Shown here: positions 1 through 34,209 of the stretch, in pieces | How positions within the stretch are numbered: the first letter of the stretch is position 1 | Layout of the letters: every line of letters starts with the position of its first letter | From: Sanderia malayensis | Lineage: Eukaryota; Cnidaria; Scyphozoa; Semaeostomeae; Pelagiidae | Length of the DNA stretch: 64,000 nt | Reading direction: 5' to 3' | Assembly: GCA_013076295.1 (NCBI GenBank) | Contig: RQOL01000660.1 | Location: 5,270,001-5,334,000, forward strand | Translations under genes and position numbers: made by a program | Notes under the pieces: generated by a model | Databases searched by the model: none | The model's input: only the letters and a program-made list of their open reading frames with translations | Told to the model about the DNA's origin: nothing

Positions 1-1824
1 AAATTAAAATTTAATGACAAGGAACTATAAATTAGGAATTAATTTGACCAATATCAGAATTGAATCTTGTTTATGTTGGGAAGGGTGGCCATATGAATTA
101 TCTGCATTCAAATTTTGGAACTGAAATAAACTACTTCATTCGACTTCAGTAGTAAATTTTTGAGATTTGGGCTTCTGATTTTTATATTATATGAATTGTA
201 AGTTTTTGCACCCAAGCTCCAAGGAGCATACAGTCAAATCTGCATAGTTCAAACTCTGTAATTTGAACTCTATCTAATTCAAACAAAATATCTGTCCCTT
301 CAAGGATTACTAATTAACCAACTTTTGTAAAACAAACCTCTATAATTTGAACTTTTTGTAATTCAAATATTTTCACGCTTCCCCAGGCTGTTCGAATTAA
401 ACAGAGTTGACTGTATTTGCAAAAACAGATTTTTAGCTTAGTTCTTAATCAATATTAAGCTGTACTTCTACCATTATACTCAATGCCTTTTAAAAGAAGC
501 TTAGCATAGTGTGTACAAAGAAGCTTAGCATCAGTATGTACTGTACTTGACAGTATGCATTAAGTGATAAAATTGTTGGTCTGGACTTGCTGCTATTTTC
601 AATGCACTAACTACACAAATTTAGTGTTGTGATACTGTGGACTCAATATCTTTTCAAATGATCATCAGGATTGGTGTTTATTTGGTGATGTTTATAGGCT
701 TATTATATATAATTTGTGATATTTGTTGTTATTATGCAAAATCATAAAACATTTGCTGATATAGTTGCCATAATATAGTTAAGGTGTCTGTATTTTTTGT
801 TGGATGTTTTTCACTTATTGGATTCTTGTGAAAGTATTTTTTTTGCAAGTATCATGTTTCTATTTGTGTCTGCGTTTAGTTTTGTGTGGGTTTGTAATTT
901 AGTTTAAATTTTCCATGGAGATTTTCAGAGTTGAGAGGAATTTTTTCTTATTCTATTGAAATTAACATCATCCATTGTGCATTACTGTTTGAAAGTTCAA
1001 ACAGAAGGCAAGGAAAATTATGAGTATGTAATATTTGACACAATTTTCACAAATTATAAATAAAAAGTGTACAATGCATTTGATATTTGAATAATTCTCA
1101 AGAATTTGAAAGGAAAAATAAATTTTCACATCAACTTCAATTGGTTCATTTTTGTTGAGACTATAATCCCATTGATATGTCCTATCAGTGTGTGTGGTTA
1201 GGGATTACAATTATGAATATTTTATCAAAGCTCTTCATTTTGCGGAGAGACAAATTTATTATACACATGAATATTAATGAGTTGGGGTAACTAAGATATA
1301 TAGTTTTCACAAGACTCTTACCAACAGTCAGGGTGGCTAGCTATCTATTCATCAAAGATAAAGACATGGCTTGATTTTAATCTCTAGTATTTCTATTGAA
1401 CAACCAAGTACTGCACCAGGCTTGAACATCGAGAACTGTAAGCCTTGTCAACTCGAGTTGATATTCATGTTTTAAGTTTTTTATTCACGGAGCCTCTCTT
1501 CTTTCTTCTAATTATTGTTTCTTGTTGCTTTCATCAGCGAAAGTGTTTTGACTGTAGTACAGTAATAGAGCTTCGTTTATTTTAACATTTCATAGGAATT
1601 AAACCTGCGCTCTGTTGTAAAGGGGACCTGGGACAAAGTAATAGCCATCTCCCCCCCTTTAGTGTCCTTCCCTGCTTAACAAACTGAACATCTGATCCTA
1701 TTTCATAATACAATTCACTGTCGGTGTAACGAGCTCACTATTTAACGACTTTGCTTTCTTCAAGATACACTGTAATGTAAGCAAGCATTGTAATGTGACT
1801 TCAACGTTGTTGCTTTTATTCTAG
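1..1824. other. Left flank / CRTC upstream intron, no gene recognised
   Basis: AT-rich DNA with no exon I can support apart from the MITE at 231-413. The N-terminal CREB-binding exons of CRTC should lie upstream. I looked for the conserved helical segment of that domain here and did not find it, so those exons are probably outside the window. Confidence 0.5.
231..413. repeat. Palindromic MITE, pogo/Tigger-like ends (family A)
   Basis: The element starts CAGTCAAATCTGCATAG and ends with a complementary GTTGACTG, flanked by TA on both sides. Its interior repeats AATTCAAAC/TTTGAAC-type blocks in both orientations. A close relative in the opposite orientation lies at 17879-18047. Short termini beginning CAGT and a TA target are typical of Tc1/pogo-type non-autonomous elements; the family assignment is inferred. 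Confidence 0.7.
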
Positions 1825-4800
1825 ATTGCACCACGTGAGGTAGTGAACGATTTATCAAGCACATATTCAGGAAGATCTTTGTATGACGATCAATCCTTTC
1901 GTTCTCGTTCTCATCATCATGGAAGAGTTTTGCATAGACCTAAAGCTAGAGCTGGTAAGCCTTGCTTCCACACACACCGTCTTTCAGTTATAAAACAGTT
2001 TTCAGTCTCATCTACCCACAGCATTCTTACTCGAAAACACGTGTTCTTGCATTTACTGCATGCTCTTCATTCTCCACGTTTTTGTCATTTTGCCAGTTAC
2101 TAATTGTATTCTTCTTTGCACTCTTGTTTTTTTGTTTTATTATCTTCATATCGATTGCTTCTTTTCTTTCTTGGTTTATCTTCATTTCTTTGTTGCTTTT
2201 TGTATTTTATTCTTTTTGATTTTCTTTCGCTTCTCTCATTTAATTTGTTACTCATCTCTTTCTTCCTATTTTTATCATGTTATTAAATTTCCATTTTTAT
2301 TCCTTGTCTTCCACTGTTTCCCTATCTTCCTAATGTTCCCCTTATTTTAGTCAGTATCATCTTCCGTTCTTCTTTTCGTCTCCAGCCTCCTATTGTCTTT
2401 ATTCAATTCTCATTCCCTGTCATTTGGCTTTCATTATTCATCTTTATTTATTCGTTATTTTCTTCAAATCATTCTCTTTGTTCTTCTTCTTCATTATCTT
2501 CTCATTCATCAAATCTTCTCTTCCCTTTGATCAATGTTAATACTTCTGGTACTAAGCTTATAATAGTTTTTATTTACATCTTGTGCTTTTTCAGATACAT
2601 CACCTTATTATCTTCCACAATATCAGACACTTCGAGATAATGGCATGTGGAGAAGGTGAATGTCAAATGTTATTATCTTTTTTGTATGATATGCAATGTG
2701 AACCTCTTAAAAGTTCTTTTATGCTTGCTATGTGGTTTGCGTCATTGTGGTCGCTCTCAAATATGAAGCAATGCAACTTCTATCAAAAACCTTATCAAAA
2801 TTTGAAAGCAATTTGACACGATATAATCTGATTTATTCGATTAAATCAGACTTCTGATTTACATTTGTTGGGTTTTGTCTAGAAGTAGGCCCATTTGAAA
2901 ATGATTCAGTTTGTTCAAATGATTTTGGTAATTCCAAATTATCCGAACTTCATGTTCAATTTCTAAAATTGAACAATAGTTTGATATTATCTCATGATTA
3001 CGACGGCTCTCGAGCCTAAGCGGTGCAGATCACGTACATCAGTCAATACAATCAATGTTTAGTTATTCATATATCAATCTAACCAGGCAATGAAATCTCA
3101 AAGCTGAATGCTTATAACGCCTCCGAGTTTAACAGGTTTATAAGTTTTATAAAACAGATTTATATTTGTATTCGTGAGCTTTATAAAACAGATGAATAGC
3201 ATTGATGCAATTATTTATGTGGAATGAATTCGATTCCTTCAATCTCTCAATCTATGCTCCACGTAGATCTTCTATTGAAATTATTAACAAGATTAATTGT
3301 GTTAGAAATGCCTAATTCCGTTCGGCATTTATCGCTAATTGTTGTTTTTTTAATACTTATTGCTTGTATTTTCTAGGACCTATTCTGACCCGTCAATAGG
3401 ACCCATGCAAAGAGGTTTGTCCATTCTATTTCATTTGCCAAACGATTTCTTCGTCATCTTAATGGCAATTTTGAATAAAACGCAGCCACAATAAGGTTTT
3501 GCGATCTCGGATCGAGAACCAGCTTTGCACTTCGTTCTCAACCGCTTCATTCAGGGATAACAAGCTAAACCATATAATTCTCAAGATTTATTATGCAAAG
3601 TGCGACTGATCAGGTCTTTTCGGCGGTCCATGTTCAAAATAGGCTAAAACAGATTATTTTTTATTCGGCTTTTCGAAAAAAGCTTTGTAAAACTTCTCTC
3701 AGTAACAGAGATTTTAAACATTTTTCTAATTTGTATCGTAAACTATAAGTGTATAAGTATTGCAACTATGATAAAACTATAATTGTCAGTATTTGTTTCA
3801 CAAATTACTATATGTAATTGGTTATCTTTCTGGATCACAATTTCAAGTCTTAATTGTTTTCTCCTGATTCGTATCCAACAATGTATGAGATCTTTTGAGA
3901 CTTCTGAATAGTTCAACTTGTGCTAAATTCCTTTTAACAATGTAGTTCTAATTTTATTTATTTATTTATTTTTTCACAGGAAGTCCAAGTCCCAAGATTA
4001 GTCCAAAAGTAATAATAAAAATGCTTTGCGTTTTTATTTTTTTTTCATAATATTTCCATTTTCACCCACTTGTTCAGTTATTTACATTCTTTTCTTTATA
4101 CCAATGGTAATTAATTTCAGTTTCTTGTTGTTGTTCTTCTTCTATCCCGTAGCCATTGGCCGTTGGGACTCCTTTGATGTTGACACCATTTCTCTCTATC
4201 TTGTTCTGATCTTATGCACTTGCGCTACTGTTTCACCTGTCCATATCTTCACATCATCGTTGCAATTCCTTCTGGGTCTTTCTCTGCTCCGGTTATCATT
4301 CACCATGCCATGCATAATGGTTTCTTGTTACACGAATTTAAATTTTTTCTTATTGGATCTTGTTTTCTTCTTTTTTTATTTTACTTTTGTGTCCCTTTTA
4401 TTTATCCTTTTGCCTTTCTTCTTTGTTTTTCACTTTTTCATGCCATTCATTGATATTCTATTTCTGCTCATTTTTTTTAGCTATTTTTACATCTCACTGG
4501 TTCATTTATCATGAATGTATTATCTTTTTTATTTGGTCCTGTTCACGTTTCCTATTGTCCTGACATGTGATCAGCAAGATCAGCGATTAGCAAGTTATCA
4601 ATTCAAGATGATCAATAAAGTCATATCTGCTTTCCTGCCCATATCTCCATCTCACATCTCTTTCTTTCTTATATCCATCTCTGTATCCATAGCATCATGC
4701 TAATTCTTATTCATTGCAGTTCTTTATTTTGTTCATAGTTCCGTTACTCTGTCCTATATATATGCTTAATTTGTTATAGTGTTAATACTTTACGAATCAT

Positions 4801-5850
4801 CTTAATGTTTTGAATTTGGCTCTATGTTTCTCAGGAACCCAAGTCACCACAGTCGAATGTGAAGCCTTCCGATGGAGCACAGGGTTACGGGTAAGCATCT
4901 CGCTCTTGCAGCTGTACGAGAACATAGGTGATATCCATCTATGTTAAAGTGTGTTTTTAATAATTCATTATGATATGTATTATCACGATTAACCATCTTA
5001 ATCACTTAGATCTTCCGTGATGCACGATAGGACTGTACACCACATGAAAGTGTTGAACAACACTGGTTCATTGCCAGATGTAGCCAATCTTTGCATCGAT
5101 ATCCCAATGTCCACTGCATCTGATATAGATGACAACCTGAAGCAACAACGACAACTGAATAATCACATGAAATTTACCGTTCCTTCGGCCGTACCGATCC
5201 GTCGTAACCTAAACACGTCGAAACAGGTATTCCCGCGACAATTTTCAAACCCCGAGAGTAAAGAAATGATGAGTAAAGAACAGCAAAGATTTTTGATCAA
5301 CCAACTATCACAGGAACTACAAGGCAGCACGCTACACTCACCAACATCGCCCGGTTCAACTGTGCCTCAGTTTGGTTCGATGTCACCGCTTGCATACGAG
5401 GGCATGTACCCGCCAGGCTTTTTACCCAGCAACGCGTTCGACCAAGAACAGTACATGAATCTTTTGAGAATGAACGAGCAACCAATGAAATCCCAACAGC
5501 CACCGCGGTATGAAGAGTCGTTGCACCAACAGCAGGTCAATGCCGTCATGCAGCAAGCAGCATCTGCGGCTGCGCAGAACAAGGTCGCTAACATGCGCAA
5601 TGAAATGCACACTGCTAATCAACCTGATAGTGCTGTTGGCAACAACGAATTCGCCAATCAGTTTCGAATGGGAGTGACTGGCAGTGAGGAGCAAAAAGAT
5701 GATATTAGTGACGACATCTTGAATAATATTCGCATCGGTTTGGATCCATTGAACTTTGAAGATTACCAATTATTAGCAAACTCGGATTTTCAAGTTGCAG
5801 ATCAATCCGCGGAGGAACAGTTTCGGCAAGATCGGATCAATTTTCCCTGA
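1825..5850 (+). CDS. CRTC: CREB-regulated transcription coactivator (CRTC/TORC), 3' part
   Basis: Coactivator of CREB that shuttles to the nucleus when dephosphorylated. Six exons join in frame: 1825-1954, 2595-2655, 3377-3414, 3980-4008, 4835-4890 and 5010-5850 (TGA), giving 384 codons plus stop. Visible landmarks are an SRSHHHGRV segment matching the vertebrate RTTRHHGLVDRV region, WRRTYSDPSIGPM matching the WRRTNSDSALH region that carries the SIK phosphoserine/14-3-3 site, a TGSLPDVANL block (vertebrate GGSLPDLTN), a Q-rich middle, and a C-terminal acidic activation tail with DPLNFEDYQLL and VADQSAEEQFRQDR. Exon phases agree at all five junctions. The gene is 5' partial: the CREB-binding coiled coil is not in the window. 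Exons of 29 and 38 nt are unusually short. Identification is strong; the paralogue (CRTC1/2/3) cannot be assigned. Confidence 0.93.
4009..4834 (+). other. T-rich CRTC intron
   Basis: Intron with a strongly pyrimidine-biased plus strand, rich in TTTTTCTT-type runs. This produces long hydrophobic-looking open frames (4026-4514 for example). The 1955-2594 intron has the same bias. I see no gene in either. Confidence 0.7.
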
Positions 5851-6477
5851 TCCATGCTCTTAGCATGTTAGTTTGTTGTAATTCCCGACCCTGTTTAGTG
5901 TACATTCAGGTGGACATAAATACACGGAGGTTTTAGACTTAAGTAGATAGATTACTCACCAGTACAGGCTCGACGTAGCCATAGGCCGTATTTCATAGCA
6001 CAAAATGCCTAACACGCTGCTAAAATGCTTCCTTGGTAAGTGGTGCTTCTCTGGTGCTTCTCACGCATGAATGAAAGAGAACAGGTTTTCCAACACGATA
6101 GCGCTCTATCTCTCAGCATCGTATCTGTATATTTATGCAAGAAATGAATGCAATACAAACGGGGATATTCAACTGTAAATATGAAACATGTTATGCACAA
6201 TCGCTGTCGGAAATCTGTTTTAGTTAACGCATTTACTTTTTATAATCATTCATTACTATTCTTATTACTATCAATTTTTATTGTAGCTATTCCTGTAGTG
6301 TTGCACATTGTCAACGTCGATTGCGTAGTATAGATTTAGTTTTAGTTGAGGAGGAGGATTTTATATTTCATTAACCAATTGTTTACAGCAGCATGTCTTA
6401 TCATATCACATCATGTGATTCGATTTTCATTGTTATTATTCTTAATTACCAAAGAACAATCGACAACTCTGCATAAT

Positions 6478-6810
6478 GCTTCGATTAAACGCCCAGGGCG
6501 TTTATTAAATTTCTAGATAATTTAGGGGGTGTCTATTCGAGGGGGCGTTTAAAAGAGGGAGGCGTTTATTAATAAACATCTAAAGACGATCGCATTTAGC
6601 GTAAAACTCTGATTAACAACTAAAAAAGTTTGGTTTCAGAAGTATAATTTAAATTAAAACATGTAATTATCTTGGTCAAAGTCACCATCAACATTGTCTT
6701 CCTCGATTATGTTAAAAGAAGGACCAGCTTCAGTTCTGTGTGTTTCATATACACGCCCCTCTACAAGGGGGCGTCTATTCGAGGGGGCGTTTAATCGAAG
6801 CATTACGGTA
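6478..6810. repeat. Palindromic MITE, 'GGGGGCGTTTA' family (family C)
   Basis: Ends are TGCTTCGATTAAACGCC and the complement GGCGTTTAATCGAAGCA, followed by TTACGGTA. The interior repeats GGGGGCGTTTA/AATAAACG in both orientations. Related copies are at 46540-46801 (in an intron of the secreted protein gene) and, shortened, at 57795-57905. Confidence 0.75.
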
Positions 6811-7737
6811 GATGAAATACAAGTGAGCACTTTTTATATTGTGCTTATGACTCTCTCGGTTGTATGTTGTGTTTTTAAGTTTCTTTTAATATTTGATTGT
6901 ATGCTTGATATGGCTATCCCTGTTATGGTTTTACGCAGAAAGTATATGTATTTGTAGACCCGATTTTAATGCGTTCCATCGTTTCGTTTTGCGTGTCATT
7001 GCTTCGCCAGCAATTGCGAAGAAGTATTCATTTGGATTGTGCTAGTTGTTGATTCACACTCTTGACAAATGTTTCTTTAATCGAACAAAGATGCCATCAT
7101 AGAACAATGGAAATGTTTTATTTACTTTTTAATTTGATAAAGAGATAATTGCCTTACATGAATTTGTATTGGTTTTGGGTCGGTTATTAACACGCCGTCA
7201 TTAGGTCTTTAGTTCATATCTTGATGGTGATGTGTTAGTTTTAAATGGCAGCCAAGAGATTGACGGTTCGAATCAAGACGCAATCAGATAAATTTTTAAA
7301 CCTGTTCAAATAAATAAAATTCCTCAACAATAGTAAGACCGACATTTGCCTCTCTTCATTCATCGGTTGCAGTAGCGTGATGGTAGAGCTACGGCCTGGC
7401 CCCCATGAACTCTTAGGTTCGAGTTTGGGCAGATTAATTTTAATTTTCTTTAACAAATTGAATTTCTTAAGTAGAATACCTATGAAAGTTTCATCTTTAA
7501 ATCATCGGTTGTAGCAGTGTGCTGGTAGAGCTACGGATTGGCAACCAATCAGGTAAGTGGTTCGAACCCAGGTACCTGCAGTTGATGCTTTTAACGCTTT
7601 TTATGAGATTCAAGCTCAGAGTAAGGAATAAGATTGATATTACCATCTTTTCAAGCATCGGTTGCAGTGGCGTGGAGGTAGTGCTGCGGGGTGCGCAACC
7701 GACCAGGTAAGTGGTTCAAGACCAGGTGAAGGTAAGT

Positions 7738-7925
7738 GAAATTTACGACTATATCTCTAGCTACATCTGCAACTAAATCTGCATGTATATCTCTATCTAA
7801 ATCTGTAATTCACTGTAGCTAGATCTGTATCTCTAACTACATCTGCATATATATCTCTATCTGAACGTACATCTCTATCTGCTTGATGTACTGTGAACTT
7901 CCATCTGCAACTCTTCTACACTTGC
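7738..7925 (+). repeat. Degenerate ATCTCTATCTACATCTGCA tandem repeat
   Basis: Imperfect units of about 12-24 bp built on CTACATCTGCATGTATATCTCTATCTAAATC, within the loop of the inverted repeat at 7250-8700. A shorter related tract is at 12604-12680 in a POLA1 intron. Confidence 0.7.
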
Positions 7926-7965
7926 ATCTGCATTGCTCCTTCCACAGGGCGTATCTGGGACATTA

Positions 7966-8185
7966 ATAAAGTAAGGGAACAGTGCTCCGATGTTTGAAAA
8001 CAATAGGGGGACATCGAACTCCCGGCAAAAAAATAAGGGGAGGCGGATCAACTTTTTGTTACAAGTAAAGACCTCTAGAGAAAACGCAGAGCGAATTTAT
8101 CCTCCCCTTGTTTTCTCTGAATTTTTGCGATGTCCCCTCGGGGTTTTCTACCAATCGCGCAATGTTCCCTTGCTTTATTCAACTA
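7966..8185. repeat. Nested palindromic MITE
   Basis: Arms TTAATAAAGTAAGGGAACA and TGTTCCCTTGCTTTATT are complementary, and the next blocks (CCGATG... with GGGGGACATCG, against CGATGTCCCCTC) also pair. The element lies in the loop of the larger inverted repeat at 7250-8700 and so is probably a later nested insertion. Confidence 0.65.
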
Positions 8186-8700
8186 GTTTATTTAAGATTT
8201 AACCCATGTATTTACCGTGATTATTTTACCACATTCAACATCCGTTTCAATTATAGTTTAATTAGAGTCTAATTAATTAATCTAATTAATTACCTGGATT
8301 TTCATTTCTTGCTTTCACCTGGTCTTGAACCACTTACCTGGTCGGTTGCTCACCCCGTAGCACAACCTCCACGCCACTGCAACCGATGATTGAAAAGATG
8401 CTAATATCAATCTTATTTCTTACCGTGAGCTTAAATCGTTTGAAAAGCATTAAAAGCATCAACTGCAGGTACCTGGTCTCGAACCATTTACCTGATCGGT
8501 TTCCATCCCGTAGCTCTACCATCACGCTACTGCAACCGATGATATAAAGGATGAAACTGTCATACGTTTTCTGCTTCAGAAATTCAATTTGTTAAAGAAA
8601 ATTAGAATTAATCTGCCCAAACTCGAACCTAAGACTTCATGGTTACCAACCCGTAGCTCTACCATCACGCTACCGCAATGGAATATTCAAAAGGTGAGTA

Positions 8701-9791
8701 TCTTATGCTCTTTTCTCAAGTTCAATTTGTTTGAGCAGTATCGAAACTAAAGTGAACATATCTAGATTTCAGTCTCAGACTTCAGCCTCATATGTATTTG
8801 TAGACATTCCTCTGTAATAAGCTATAAACGTTTCTGCAACCCATGACTTTAGATATGTAACTATCGTTTTCGTTTTCATTTCATTCCATGAACTAAACGT
8901 GTTTGAGCAGTTCGAAACTCGTTTCGAAAATCTCTGCTAGTTTCTGGGTTTGAACCACAAATCTCCTTGGTTCGTATCTGTTGCATTTACTGAAAAGCGA
9001 TTGCAATTAATAATTCCTGGCATGGATATCTTATCGTTAAATTTGCCACACATGAGGTATACTAAATGTAAATCAAAAACACACAAAGATTAAAAGCATC
9101 CTTGGCAATGTTATATGAAACATTTCATAAACAATTATTACAATAATTTTAAAAAATTATTTTCATTTTATCATAAAGAAATTTTTCATAAGGTTTTTTT
9201 ACTTATTGGTTAGAATAAAGTAATTACATCAAAAACGTTTCCATGCTAATATCGAGAAAAGAAAAATCTAGATAATTAAAAAGAAGTTAAACCTTTAAAT
9301 AATAGGCAACTCTTGAGTCAATGTGAACTTAATGTGCTTGGTTCATGATTTTGATTGAGCAACGGAATAATAAAATACCACAACAACCAGCTTATGTCGC
9401 AATGAATGTGCGATATAATGATTTTATTTTTACCATTGGTTTGAAATAAGGTACTAATACTAAAAACAATTTCGCGCTGGCATAGAGAATACTTGTGATT
9501 ATAGCAAAATAAGTAGAACTAAGGAAATGATAATGAGTCGGCTAAACTTGAATATTCACAAGAGAGTTTCAATTAAACTAAGTTTAGAAAAATTAGGAAA
9601 AGGAAACAAGAATTGAACTGTACAACGACCCAGTAATATTTTGATTAGTCAATTTTGAATAACGAGCTCAAACTTACTGTAGAAAAACCATTTTTCGACA
9701 TCAATTTATCCAAAGTTTGAACTGTCAAAGAAAGATTTTATTAATTAGTTGCATGACTGCGTTATATGAAAGCATAATTAATTAATCATAA
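8701..9791. other. Intergenic, POLA1 3' flank
   Basis: AT-rich DNA between the inverted repeat and the stop codon of POLA1 on the opposite strand. I see no gene or clear repeat. Confidence 0.5.
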
Positions 9792-32274
<22,483 letters not shown>

Positions 32275-32611
32275 GTTGAATTAGAGTTTCGCGCACTTTA
32301 TGGTGAAAAGCATTGGCGCTAATTTTGCAAACAAATGTCGAGGGGTTATTACAATAAAAAAAATGTCATCACTACAGCTGTATTTTTTGACAACGATTGA
32401 CAAAAAATACTTTAATACATTATTATTGTATATATTTACTTAATATGCATTCATGTGATAATTTATTTTTAGGAAAATAAAATAGATTTTTTCTGGCTGA
32501 TTTTTATATTTTATAATTCTGTGCATATGATACCCCCGTTTTTAGCAACAACAACAACAACAGGAATTCGGGCGCCAAAGTCAATGAGCAACATGCCGTT
32601 GAAATATTTTC
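32275..32611. promoter_or_regulatory. Divergent promoter POLA1 / PMF1
   Basis: 337 bp separate the two start codons, which point away from each other. The interval holds the 5' UTRs and, by position, a shared promoter. A CAACAACAACAACAACAGG tract lies just upstream of PMF1. I see no TATA box that I would rely on. Pairing a replication gene with a kinetochore gene suggests shared proliferative expression (inference). Confidence 0.6.
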
Positions 32612-33307
32612 ATGAAGATGGAGGAAGAAGCAATGGAGGTAGATCATAAACAAACAAAATCAAGGGAAGATGAACAGCAGAGAAATAACACTTCAGTGTC
32701 TCCAGAGCAAGAAATTGGCTCGGAAGAAGAATGGGAAGAAGGCCATTTATTGAAATTATTTAAAATTGCTTCTGAAACGTGCATCGATAAGTGTTTAAAT
32801 GCAAAACAAATGGCGAAGTGTTACAAACAACTCTGGAGAAATAACAAAGAAATGTTGCAACCTTTGTTTGAACAAATTCTGCTTCAAACTGAGAGTAATC
32901 TTAAAAAGGAATTGGATTCACTGATTCAGTCCGAATCGCTGGATGATCTTCTGCTTGAGTTGGATAAACTTGTGCGCGAATCTCAAGCAGAAGAACACAG
33001 TTCCTCAAAAATCTCATGGAGGCCTTCTGGATATCCTGAAAATGACTGCAGAGCACACATTATTGCAAAGAAACACGAAGTAATCAACAACATGGAGCAA
33101 CAGCTTCAAGAAACGCAACTTGATGAAGCAAAACTGAGGGAAGATGTATGTGTGAAAAGACAAAGACTACAGGAAATTTTGTCTCAGATTGAGACCAAAA
33201 CTGCAAACTCAAAGGCAATCGCCATGGCTTGTTCGGAATCTGGGGTCGAAAATGACGCCACACGCATTTCAGCAGCATTTAACATGCTTGAAAAGCAGAT
33301 CAAATAG
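32612..33307 (+). CDS. PMF1: Polyamine-modulated factor 1 (Nnf1 subunit of Mis12 kinetochore complex)
   Basis: 231 aa in a single exon. In other animals PMF1/Nnf1 is one of the four Mis12-complex subunits linking centromeric chromatin to the Ndc80 complex. The diagnostic match is SWRPSGYPEND at residues 135-145 (human AWRPSGIPEKD). Upstream residues 45-122 match the helical segment that includes CYKQLW and the LLLELDKLVRE block. Residues 150-200 form the C-terminal coiled coil. The first 40 residues are acidic and not conserved. A second Met two codons in could also serve as start. All confident multi-exon neighbours are intron-dense, so the absence of introns is notable. I see no poly(A) tail or flanking repeats that would prove a retrocopy. 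Confidence 0.9.
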   Translation: MKMEEEAMEVDHKQTKSREDEQQRNNTSVSPEQEIGSEEEWEEGHLLKLFKIASETCIDKCLNAKQMAKCYKQLWRNNKEMLQPLFEQILLQTESNLKKELDSLIQSESLDDLLLELDKLVRESQAEEHSSSKISWRPSGYPENDCRAHIIAKKHEVINNMEQQLQETQLDEAKLREDVCVKRQRLQEILSQIETKTANSKAIAMACSESGVENDATRISAAFNMLEKQIK

Positions 33308-34209
33308 ATTACAGAGTTGATTATCTGATTTGATTCGGGTGTCACTTTGGTTTCATTTTTACATTGTTTATTATATATGTCATTAATTCATCTCCATGTA
33401 TATAACTTTATACATTTTTAGATGGCTAACTAGATGAACAAGGTAGTCATTATTATATTGTGTGGCGAATCACCATATATGGAAATTTTGGGGACGTAGG
33501 GTTGGTTTTAGTCACTCATCATTCAGATACCAACACTTGGAATCAAAGATAAATATAGCCAATGCCTCCTATCTTATGTCTGTTACCCTGACATATCTCT
33601 ATTAACATGTCCTTATGCCTGTCAACATACCCTCATCTCCATTAGGACACCCTCATGTCTACCCTTATGACTATTAGGATAACTTTATGTTTATTAGTAT
33701 ACCTTTATGTCCATTAGCACACCTTTTTATCCATTAACATGCCCTTAGGTAGAGCTTTGAATATTTAAAAACTGTAACATAACACACTGATTGATATTGC
33801 TCATTGAAAATACAATGAAATTAATAACTATATTAATCTCCATGCATGACAAAAACAAATTATCATAGAATCTTAAATTGTTTCATCATTATCAAACAGT
33901 CAAATCTTAATGGAAAGAAACATTAATAATACTAAAAATCCAAGCCATACCAATCTAAGATGCTATACTAGGAGCTCATAAAAAAGCTAGAGCTGGACAG
34001 GAAACTGGGGCAACTCAAGAATCAGATGCCAAGGTTTACCATGGGAGAATGGCAATTTCAAAATTCACTGTAATTAAGATAGTGTAAGACAACTTGTGTT
34101 ATCTTGCTCTAATGTAATAAAATTGGTATTCTCGGTTAGAAGTTACTTATGTAGTAGCAAGTTTACACATTTGTACACTATTTATTCTCTGCCTTTTTAA
34201 CAAATATTT
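33308..34209. other. PMF1 / HEAT-gene convergent intergenic region
   Basis: Between two converging genes. Apart from the degenerate tandem repeat at 33570-33750 I see nothing recognisable. Confidence 0.6.
33570..33750 (+). repeat. Degenerate 22-26 bp tandem repeat
   Basis: Seven or eight drifting units based on CCTTATGTCCATTAGCACAC (variants CCCTCATCTCCATTAGGACA and CTTTATGTTTATTAGTATAC). Downstream of PMF1. Confidence 0.75.

Larger units (their letters stand above)
7250..8700. repeat. Long inverted repeat with three tRNA-like modules per arm
   Basis: The left arm (about 7250-7735) contains three modules at 7361-7430, 7501-7575 and 7653-7730. Each has an A-box-like GTGATGGTAGAGCT stretch and a B-box-like GGTTCGA stretch about 30 bp later. 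The right arm (about 8305-8700) carries the same three modules in reverse order and orientation (8310-8388, 8465-8545, 8615-8690), including the spacer GAATTTCTTAAGTAGAA and its relative. The modules resemble tRNA-derived SINE heads but do not close into a full cloverleaf, so I do not call them tRNA genes. The whole looks like a foldback-type element built from Pol III promoter-like units. Confidence 0.7.

Noticed and set aside
4026..4514. 162-codon open frame rich in Phe and Leu, membrane-protein-like
   Set aside because: It lies in a T-rich CRTC intron. The hydrophobic composition follows from the T bias, and it is on the same strand between two exons of one gene.
5297..5769. Minus-strand open frames across the last CRTC exon
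   Set aside because: They are shadows of the coding strand, with no splice signals or recognisable protein.
7361..8690. Six candidate tRNA genes
   Set aside because: A- and B-box-like stretches are present, but acceptor and anticodon stems do not close properly, and the arrangement is that of a repeat element.
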